Origin: an uncultured Gammaproteobacteria bacterium
Lineage (GTDB): Bacteria; Pseudomonadota; Gammaproteobacteria; Steroidobacterales; Foliamicaceae
Length of the DNA: 64,000 nucleotides
Direction: 5' to 3'
Assembly: GCA_951828235.1 (NCBI GenBank)
Contig: OX639965.1
Span: 641,191-705,190, forward strand
Notes under the pieces: model-generated
Told to the model about the DNA's origin: nothing
Seen by the model: the letters and a program-made list of their open reading frames with translations, nothing else
Database searches by the model: none
Program-made: the position numbers and the translations under genes
Shown here: piece after piece, positions 51,935-58,852 of the stretch
How positions within the stretch are numbered: the first letter of the stretch is position 1
Layout of the letters: each line of letters begins with the position of its first letter

Positions 51935-53020
51935 ATGAAAATCAGGGAAACCCTGCGCAAACCGTTGTGGGCAGCGCTGGTCTTTACACTTTGCGCCGTA
52001 TGGTTGCTGTCCGGCATTCTGGGCGGCGGCGGCGATGATGGGCAAGCGTCGGTTGCCTCGCGCGCGGAAGCCCAGGACGACATGGTGGTGCGGGTGCGGA
52101 CCAGCCGTGCTTCGGAACAGTCGAGGACGCTGACGCTTCGCGGGCGCACGCGCACCCGGCACGCCGTGACCGTGCGGGCCGAAACCTCGGGACGCGTGGA
52201 CAACCGCCCGATCGATATCGGAGCCCGGGTGTCGGCCGGGGACGTTCTGTGCCAGGTGGAGATCAATGACCGCGAACTGCGGGTTCGCGAAGCCGGCGAT
52301 GCGGTCGAGCTGGCGACGCTGGAGTACGAGGGAATGAAGACCCTGCGCGAACAGGGACTTCAGCAGGAGATCGCAGTCGCCCGGGCCAAGGCCCAGTTGA
52401 GTTCCGCGCGCCGCCAGCTCCTGGCCAGCGAACTGGAGTTGAAAAACACGGCCGTGATTGCGCCGTTCGCCGGGTTTGTCGAAGAGACGCATGCCGAGGT
52501 GGGGGACTACCTGCAAATGGGCAGTCCCTGCGCCACCATACTCGACCTCGATCCCATCTACGTGGAGGCCGCGGTAACGGAGCAGCAGTATCCGCAACTG
52601 CGCGCCGGCGCCGAGGTGGACGTAACGATGGCTACCGGCGCCACGGCCCGCGGATCGCTTACCTTCATCGGCAAACAGTCGGCGGACGAATCACGCACCT
52701 ATCCCATCGAAGTGACGGTTCCCAATCCGGACTTCGCCATTTCCTCCGGCCTGAGCGCGGAAATCATGGTGGCGTTGAGCGCCCAGCCGGCCCACAAGAT
52801 CAGCATGTCCTACATGGTGCTGGACGCCAACGGTGAAATGGGGGTACGCACGGTTGACGATGATCAGCGGGTTCGCTTCTATCGGATTGCCGTGGTGCGC
52901 GAAGATGCGGAAGGGCTGTGGGTTTCCGGATTGCCGACCGAAGTCACGTTGATCACGGTGGGCCAGGAATTCGTCAGCCCCGGCCAGCAAGTCAAGGTTC
53001 AGCGCGACACGGCAACGTAA
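51935..53020 (+). CDS. RND periplasmic adaptor (membrane fusion protein)
   Basis: This 361-residue HlyD-type adaptor has one N-terminal membrane anchor (LVFTLCAVWLLSGILGGG), a lipoyl/barrel-sandwich part (GRVDNRPIDIGARVSAGDVL), a short coiled coil (about 115-170), and the returning strand NTAVIAPFAGFVEETHAEVGDYL (start NTAVIAPFAGFVEE). It links the RND permease two genes upstream to an outer-membrane channel. No TolC-like gene is in the window. The order permease, P450, adaptor is unusual. Confidence 0.9.
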   Translation: MKIRETLRKPLWAALVFTLCAVWLLSGILGGGGDDGQASVASRAEAQDDMVVRVRTSRASEQSRTLTLRGRTRTRHAVTVRAETSGRVDNRPIDIGARVSAGDVLCQVEINDRELRVREAGDAVELATLEYEGMKTLREQGLQQEIAVARAKAQLSSARRQLLASELELKNTAVIAPFAGFVEETHAEVGDYLQMGSPCATILDLDPIYVEAAVTEQQYPQLRAGAEVDVTMATGATARGSLTFIGKQSADESRTYPIEVTVPNPDFAISSGLSAEIMVALSAQPAHKISMSYMVLDANGEMGVRTVDDDQRVRFYRIAVVREDAEGLWVSGLPTEVTLITVGQEFVSPGQQVKVQRDTAT

Positions 53021-53044
53021 GTCTCCTGGCCGCGCCGGACTGCT

Positions 53045-54064
53045 CTACGCCGGTTTGCGCGCCAGAAAACAATATAACGGCGTGAAAATCCCGGTCTTGC
53101 CCCCGGCAACATAAGCTCGCGCAGTGCGGTCCATCAGTCGGACAACGGCGGTGGAACCCTTCGGGAAGAGTCCGAATGCCTCCGTGAGCCTCAGCATGCC
53201 GACCATTACTCTTCGTCCCGCAGGCGTCCTCCGCAGGAGATTCCGAAATGAGCCCGTATCGCCCTCCATGGGCTGATACCAGGGGGTGTCCGGACCTTCC
53301 TGCACACTCCTGTCCCTTCCTTCAATCACTTCGAATCCGACCCCCTCCAGCGCCTGATCAACCTCCGCGAAGGTTGCGATCTCGTTCAATGCGATACCGT
53401 GCATGAGTTCGCGCTTGATGGCCCCGTGGGAGGCGTTATCGGGATCGAACGCGTTCGTCAGGCACATTTCCTGGCCCCAGAATAACGCCCCGGGCTTCAA
53501 CACGCGGAATATCTCGGCGAATGCGCCCTTCTTGTCCGGCGCATGGCAGGTGGACTCAATCGCATAGCCCGCGTCGAAGGAGTCCGGCTCAAATCTGCTC
53601 ATGTCCATAAAGCTGCAATGGACGTAATCCGCCATGTGATCAAGACCGGCTTCCATGTTCTTTTGCCTCGCCTTCTCCAGCTGCTGCTTGTTGTTGTTGA
53701 GGCAGACGACGCGGGCGCCGGACTCGCGAGCAACCCGGCGCATTGGACCGCCGACTCCGCACCCCACGTCGATAGCCGTCATTCCCTCTTTTAGTTGAAG
53801 CTGGCCGATCATGAGCCGCTGATGCCGGAGGATAGATTTTTCAAGGCTTTCGCCGGGCCTGAGGGGCGCAAAGTGCAGCGATTCGTTCCACCCGAACTGC
53901 ATGAACTCGCTGCACAGCGAGTAGTAGTCATTTACTGTCTCGGTATGGTCATAAGCGCCGCCCGCTCCTCGTCTCTCGAGCCAGCCGCCAAAACGCTCTA
54001 CGCGGCTGGCGACGGACCAGCCCTGATAGGCGCTCTTCAGCGACGTGGAAAGTTTCGCCAGCAT
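53045..54064 (-). CDS. Sterol C-24-methyltransferase-like SAM enzyme
   Basis: This 339-residue methyltransferase resembles sterol 24-C-methyltransferases (ERG6/SMT). SMT regions are visible in order: YYSLCSEFMQFGWNESLHF (48-66; eukaryotic consensus YEYGWGxSFHF), DVGCGVGGPMR (99-109, SAM loop), YAIESTCHAPD (167-177; consensus YAIEATCHAP) and KPGALFWGQEMCLTNAFD (190-207). C-terminal PWYQPM also fits. These enzymes alkylate the sterol side chain. Bacterial homologues are rare; the variants at 55-60 (MQFGWN) and 197-204 mean the substrate may be another isoprenoid. It ends the minus-strand metal/SPFH operon and converges on the RND/P450 operon. Confidence 0.8.
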   Translation of the reverse strand: MLAKLSTSLKSAYQGWSVASRVERFGGWLERRGAGGAYDHTETVNDYYSLCSEFMQFGWNESLHFAPLRPGESLEKSILRHQRLMIGQLQLKEGMTAIDVGCGVGGPMRRVARESGARVVCLNNNKQQLEKARQKNMEAGLDHMADYVHCSFMDMSRFEPDSFDAGYAIESTCHAPDKKGAFAEIFRVLKPGALFWGQEMCLTNAFDPDNASHGAIKRELMHGIALNEIATFAEVDQALEGVGFEVIEGRDRSVQEGPDTPWYQPMEGDTGSFRNLLRRTPAGRRVMVGMLRLTEAFGLFPKGSTAVVRLMDRTARAYVAGGKTGIFTPLYCFLARKPA

Positions 54065-54088
54065 GTCGTGCGAGTTTCCTTATCGGGG

Positions 54089-54958
54089 CTAATGGCCCCC
54101 GTGCTCTTCGCCGCCAAGCATGACGCCCGCTTCGACGAAGTGAAGTGCGTATGCGAGACCGATACCCACCAGGAAGACCATGATCAGCCTTAGTCGGTCA
54201 TGCGAGTGAAAGTGGATTTCCGGCAAGAGGTCGCTCAGGGCGATACACAGGAACGCGCCGGCGGCAAAACAAAGAACGTAGCCGGCCACCACTCCTCCGG
54301 CGCCCTCCGCAACCCCAAGTTGTCCGACACCCCAAAAAGTGCCTAACGCCACTACGGGACACAGCAGCGCGAATCCCAGGTTTACGAGGTTGCGATAACG
54401 GGCGTCGTATCCGGCCGATCGCATCATGCTGACAATCGAGTACGCATCCAGCGGCTTGTGCAACAGGATCGCCATGAACGCACCCAGTCCCGGTAATGCG
54501 CCTATGCCGGTAGGACGCACGCTCACCTGAACGCTTGCTCCCAGCAATACACCCTCGGTAATCGTGTGAATTCCGAGGCCGACCGCAATGCCGGCTACGC
54601 TCTTGGCGCCGACCAGCTCATGACGGCGATCCCGGTGATGGTACAAGTCCTGCGCCTCGCCGCTGAAATCGTGCTGGTGAAAGTGGAACATGCGCAGAAG
54701 GGCAACCATCATGATCACGCCGAAAACCGCCCACAACATGCCCTTCTCGGCGCTTTCGGGACCCGGAATGCGGTCCAGTCCATGCGGCAAAAGGTGATAG
54801 AGAGCAATGCCCAGGATGAATCCCGCCACAAGACTCATGACCAACTGAGTGCGGGTATGCGTAAGCGCGCCCAGCACCGAGAGCTTTCCGCCCAGAAAGG
54901 ATGCGGCAAAGATCGCCAGGCAGTACCCAAGCATCAGGAGCAGGAGGACCGGATCCAT
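54089..54958 (-). CDS. ZIP-family metal transporter
   Basis: This 289-residue inner-membrane protein has eight predicted helices. The metal-binding helix 4 motif is GLGIHTITEGVLLGA (about 133-147) and the helix 5 motif is LLHKPLDAYS (about 171-180). His-rich loops (FHFHQHDF; HFHSHDRLR; EEHGGH at the C-terminus) suggest zinc or iron. ZIP proteins usually bring metal into the cytoplasm. It is flanked by the membrane protein gene (80-base gap) and the SMT gene (24-base gap), in the same direction. Confidence 0.88.
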   Translation of the reverse strand: MDPVLLLLMLGYCLAIFAASFLGGKLSVLGALTHTRTQLVMSLVAGFILGIALYHLLPHGLDRIPGPESAEKGMLWAVFGVIMMVALLRMFHFHQHDFSGEAQDLYHHRDRRHELVGAKSVAGIAVGLGIHTITEGVLLGASVQVSVRPTGIGALPGLGAFMAILLHKPLDAYSIVSMMRSAGYDARYRNLVNLGFALLCPVVALGTFWGVGQLGVAEGAGGVVAGYVLCFAAGAFLCIALSDLLPEIHFHSHDRLRLIMVFLVGIGLAYALHFVEAGVMLGGEEHGGH

Positions 54959-55037
54959 TAGGCGTCAGGCCGGAACGGTGGCGAGTTGCCTTCGCTTCAG
55001 TTTCTGCAATGGAACCCCCGCACCTGACCGGAATGGC

Positions 55038-55526
55038 TCAGAAGAACAGCATCAGCAGCACAATGCTGACGATCCCGCCGGCCAGGAAAGCCGCGCCGGC
55101 GGCGACTCCCGACGCGGTGGCGAAGTCCGCCACGCGGAAAGTCTGGTCTTCCACGAAGAACAATACCTGGGTGCGATCGATTTTCCCGTCAACGAAGTTC
55201 TTGAGGGCGGTCTCGGCTCCGTGCGCCTCCTTGACCGACACCAGGGCCACCAGAACGGTCGTAATGGCCGAAGTGAGAATGCCGACAGCGAAGGTCACCA
55301 GGGCCGCGAGGGCCAACCAGTGGTAGGACGCATCCTCGGAACCCGGCGTGGTGCTCATGAAACCGATCACCAGCGCCGCACCACCGGCGTTGCCCAGCAG
55401 CAGCATGCGCGCCGACTGGTCGATCAGCCGGAACATTACGCCCCGCCGCCGGGCCACGACCTTGTAGAGTTCCCGCAACCACTCCTCGCCGATCTCCTCC
55501 AGCGAGAACTGTTCCAGTTTCTTCAC
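55038..55526 (-). CDS. Small membrane protein of unknown family
   Basis: This 162-residue protein has an N-terminal acidic helix (LEQFSLEEIGEEWLRELYKV), two membrane segments (about 45-62 and 70-92), a soluble linker and a final pair of segments (about 130-162). It matches no family I recognise. Its start overlaps the stop of the ligand-binding protein gene (ATGA), which ties it to the HflK/HflC operon. It may assist the permease or SPFH proteins; this is only context. Confidence 0.6.
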   Translation of the reverse strand: MKKLEQFSLEEIGEEWLRELYKVVARRRGVMFRLIDQSARMLLLGNAGGAALVIGFMSTTPGSEDASYHWLALAALVTFAVGILTSAITTVLVALVSVKEAHGAETALKNFVDGKIDRTQVLFFVEDQTFRVADFATASGVAAGAAFLAGGIVSIVLLMLFF

Positions 55527-56677
55527 AAGCCGCTCTCCCCGATTCCCGTTTCAGCGCCCAGGTGAGTCAGGCGAATATAGTGCGAGCCGGCGTTCGATCC
55601 CGGCTGGAACTCGAGTATCCAGTCGTCCAGTTCCACCGGCTCCGAAGACAGCGCATTGCGCAGGAAGCTCTCACGGGTCGGTTCGCCTTCCATCCGCTCC
55701 AGCACGGCGATTACGAAACGGCCGAGGATGTAGCCTTCCAGCGCAATCTCGTTGACCGCGTCATCCAGTTCGGTGCGCTCTGCTTCCTCCGAAATGGCCC
55801 GCTGAAAACTTGCCACGATCCGGCTCTCGGAATTGCCGGCGTCCGGCACAACCTCGGTGACGATAATTCTGGGGCTGGGCTCGCTTACCAGTTTCTTCAG
55901 TTCATGCGAGAGCGCGAACGAGAGGTTTGCCAGCAGGTATTCGTGTCCGAGCGAGTTGGCCAGATTGATGATGGTGGAGTTCGCCGCATAGGTGCCGACC
56001 AGCATGATCGCGTCGAGATCCGCCTTCTCCACCGAGAACAGGCTGGTATGCACGGCGTGGGTGTTGCGGGTATAGGCGTTCCTTGCCAGTATGGGAATGG
56101 CGCGTTCATCCATGAGCGTCTTGTAACTTCTCAGCGCCGCCCGCCCGAAGGCGTCGTCCTGGTAGATGATTCCGAATCTCGCTCCTCCCTGCTCGATCAT
56201 GTGGTCGATAAGCCGCTCGGTTTCCTCGAAATAGCTGGCTCTCAGATTCACCACGTTCGGATAGCGCTCGGCATCGCGCAGGAAGTCCGCGCCGGTCAGG
56301 GGGCCGACGAACGGGACCCCCGCATTCCTGAGCATTGGCGCGATGCGTCTTGAGGTGGGCGTTCCGACTGCCCCGATGACCGCAAACACCTGCTGTTCGG
56401 AGATCAGGCTTTCGGCGTTGGCGGCCGCCAGTTCCGGCTCGTACCCATCGTCAAGCGCAAGCAGCTCCAGGGTCCTTCCAGCGACCCCGCCATTGCCGTT
56501 CCTTTCCTCGAATGCCGCGAGGATTCCCGCCCTGTAATGCTTCCCCAGGATCTCGTTGGAACCTGTGAAACAGGCGGTCTGACCGAACAGAATCCGGTCG
56601 GCGGAAACTCCGGGTTGGGCGCTGGCGGCAAAAGCCAGCGAGGCCAGAACCGCAATCAGGAAAGTTTGCCTGAACAT
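55523..56677 (-). CDS. Periplasmic ligand-binding protein (Leu/Ile/Val-type, peripla_BP_6)
   Basis: This 384-residue exported protein has a signal peptide (FLIAVLASLAFAASAQ) and a bilobed type 1 periplasmic-binding fold: ILFGQTACFTGSNEILGKHY, LLALDDGYEPELAAANAES, FAVIGAVGTPTSRRIAPML. Such proteins bind amino acids or other small solutes for ABC import, but no matching ABC permease or ATPase is in the window, so it may act as a sensor part. I chose ATG 56677; the frame from 56734 overlaps hflK. It overlaps the next gene by four bases. Confidence 0.82.
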   Translation of the reverse strand: MFRQTFLIAVLASLAFAASAQPGVSADRILFGQTACFTGSNEILGKHYRAGILAAFEERNGNGGVAGRTLELLALDDGYEPELAAANAESLISEQQVFAVIGAVGTPTSRRIAPMLRNAGVPFVGPLTGADFLRDAERYPNVVNLRASYFEETERLIDHMIEQGGARFGIIYQDDAFGRAALRSYKTLMDERAIPILARNAYTRNTHAVHTSLFSVEKADLDAIMLVGTYAANSTIINLANSLGHEYLLANLSFALSHELKKLVSEPSPRIIVTEVVPDAGNSESRIVASFQRAISEEAERTELDDAVNEIALEGYILGRFVIAVLERMEGEPTRESFLRNALSSEPVELDDWILEFQPGSNAGSHYIRLTHLGAETGIGESGL

Positions 56678-56678
56678 G

Positions 56679-57962
56679 CTACTCGGGTCCGGCCTGTTCC
56701 TGCTGCTTGTCCGCCTGCGGCTCCTCCTTGGCAAGGGTTTCCACCATGGGCGCGGTAAACGGCTGGTCGGTTGGGGGCGGCGGATCGTTCTTCACGCGCT
56801 GGTGGGTAAAAATGGACGGCGTGTCGAAGATGAGCGACCTCGGCCGGGCAATGGTCAGGTCGTCGCGCTCCGCGCTCCTGCTGTGAAACTGCCCGCTCAC
56901 CAGGAACTTGTCTTCCTCCACGGTCTCGACGGTATGCTCGCCGGGCGCCTTCGTCGCCGCCAGCAAGGGACGGTCGCCGGCCGACGGAAGCTGAATCATT
57001 TCGGCAGGGGTCGCTCCCGCCAGGCCGTCGATCATGTTGATGTCGATCGTCGATTCGGAGCCCGGGTTAACTGCCGCCAGGCTCGCGTCCCTGAAGATCG
57101 TGCGCATGCGCTGCCAATAGCGCGTGATGGTGACCTGCGTGGGCTGCCGCCGATATTCGCCCAGCAATTCGAGAAACGCATCGCCGCTGCTCCTGGCCTG
57201 GGCGACCCTTGCCGTGGCCTTGGCCCGCGCATCCATCAGAATGGCCTCGGCCTGTCCGCGCGAACGCGCCAGGAAACGTTCGCGGTCCCGGTTGGCGTTG
57301 CTGGCGGCCTGGGCCTTGTCGGCGATGGCGTCGCTGACGTCGCGAAAGGCCGCCCGGGTTTCTTCCACGGGACGGACATCGACAATGTTCAGCGCCACCA
57401 GTTCCAGGCCGATGTCGTGGCGCTCCAGGTCCTCGCCGATGGCTTGCTCCATGTGCTGCTGAATGATGTTCCGGTTCAGGGTGAGAATCAGGTCGATGAA
57501 GTTCTGGCCGATGATCTGAACCAGTTCCTCACGGATCAGCATGTTGAGGACCTGGATGGGATCGTCGGCGGCGAACAGGAAGTTTCTCAGGTGGTCGATC
57601 CGATACTGAACGGCGACGGCGATTTCCAGCAGATTGGTGTCCCCGGAAAGAATCGTGAAGTTGACCGTGCCGGCATCGGAACTGGCCACCTGGTACGCTT
57701 CGATCCTCAGGACCTTGCGCACATGGGTCTTTTCGATGACCGGTATGCAGTAATGCCATCCGGGTTCGACGTTGTCATCGATCACCCTGCCGAAGCGGGT
57801 GCGAACGCCAAGCTCCTCCTTCTTGACCACGTAGAAGCCGCTGGCCAGAAAAACGGCCAAGACGGCGCCCACCAGACCCAGCGCGAGCTTGCCGCCGTTG
57901 CGGCCGGCGAAATCGAACGCTGCGTGAATAGCGCGGGTGCTGGGCGGGCGCGTGTCGCTCAT
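56679..57962 (-). CDS. hflK: SPFH-domain HflK protein
   Basis: HflK, with HflC, forms a membrane cage around the FtsH protease and limits its action. This 427-residue form has one N-terminal membrane helix (about 27-47, LALGLVGAVLAVFLASGFYVV), the SPFH domain (VVKKEELGVRTRFGRVIDDNVEPGWHYCIPV, first part VKKEELGVRTRFG), a coiled coil (about 235-310), and a Pro-rich end. It overlaps hflC by 4 bases. In most genomes hflKC lies near hfq-hflX; here it is with a metal permease fusion, so these are probably a second, specialised set. Confidence 0.85.
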   Translation of the reverse strand: MSDTRPPSTRAIHAAFDFAGRNGGKLALGLVGAVLAVFLASGFYVVKKEELGVRTRFGRVIDDNVEPGWHYCIPVIEKTHVRKVLRIEAYQVASSDAGTVNFTILSGDTNLLEIAVAVQYRIDHLRNFLFAADDPIQVLNMLIREELVQIIGQNFIDLILTLNRNIIQQHMEQAIGEDLERHDIGLELVALNIVDVRPVEETRAAFRDVSDAIADKAQAASNANRDRERFLARSRGQAEAILMDARAKATARVAQARSSGDAFLELLGEYRRQPTQVTITRYWQRMRTIFRDASLAAVNPGSESTIDINMIDGLAGATPAEMIQLPSAGDRPLLAATKAPGEHTVETVEEDKFLVSGQFHSRSAERDDLTIARPRSLIFDTPSIFTHQRVKNDPPPPTDQPFTAPMVETLAKEEPQADKQQEQAGPE

Positions 57963-58852
57963 GGATTCGGAGCTTCCTTGCTGTCGAGATACTTGAACAG
58001 CTCGTTGTCGGCCGGCAGCATGAGCGTGGTGTTCCTGTCGATGATCAGGTCATAGCTGTCGAGGGCGCGGATGAACTTGTAGAACTCCGGATCCTGCTGA
58101 TAGGCCCTTCCCAGCAGGGAAATGGCCTCCGCCTCGGCCTGGCCGAGAATCGTGGTGGCCTCCGCATGCGCCTCCGCCAGGAGCCTTTCGTGTTCGTTGA
58201 TGGCCAGGGCCTCGATGCGAATCGCCATTTCCTCGCCCTCGCTTCGATACCGCGTGGCGATCCTCGCCCTTTCTGCGATCATGCGTTCAATGACGCTGGG
58301 ACGATTCTCCGGTGGTAGCGTGTACTCCACGATACCGGCGCGGATTACTTCAATGCCATAGCTTTCCAGGGCAACGGGCGCGATACGGGCCAGGATCTCG
58401 GCAGCCGCTACATCGGTGTCCTCATGCTCCAGGCCCAGCCCGATAAACGCTTCCCGGGCCATGTTGCTGATGATGATCCCGCTGCTGGAAAGGTACAGGT
58501 CCTGGAGCTTCTCGATCGCACTCTCGCCGGTGCGGATCGCCTCCACGAAAAGTATCGGGTCCACGACGCGCCAAAGAACGTAGCCGTCCACGAGTATGCT
58601 CTTCTGGTCCTCGGTGAGCAGCTCGTTGGGAAGATTCGTCAGGGTGTGGATGCGGCGATCCACCTTGTAGATTGTGGAAACGGGCCACGGCCATTTGAGA
58701 TGAAATCCGGGCTGCCGAACCGGCGGTGAAACCCTGCCGAAATGCGTCAGCACACCCTGCTCGGTTTCATTGATCACGAAAAAGCTGTTGTACGCCACCA
58801 CGCCCAGCGCGATGGCGGCCACGACCGATATCAGTTTTTTCTTCAAATTCAT
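57959..58852 (-). CDS. hflC: SPFH-domain HflC protein
   Basis: The partner of HflK has 297 residues: an N-terminal membrane helix (LISVVAAIALGVVAYNSFFVI), then NETEQGVLTHFGRVSPPVRQ, the SPFH core and a helical region with TRYRSEGEEMAIRIEA, and a C-terminal domain ending DRNTTLMLPADNELFKYL. All match HflC. It overlaps both neighbours by four bases (ATGA), so the three SPFH genes are tightly coupled. Confidence 0.88.
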   Translation of the reverse strand: MNLKKKLISVVAAIALGVVAYNSFFVINETEQGVLTHFGRVSPPVRQPGFHLKWPWPVSTIYKVDRRIHTLTNLPNELLTEDQKSILVDGYVLWRVVDPILFVEAIRTGESAIEKLQDLYLSSSGIIISNMAREAFIGLGLEHEDTDVAAAEILARIAPVALESYGIEVIRAGIVEYTLPPENRPSVIERMIAERARIATRYRSEGEEMAIRIEALAINEHERLLAEAHAEATTILGQAEAEAISLLGRAYQQDPEFYKFIRALDSYDLIIDRNTTLMLPADNELFKYLDSKEAPNP

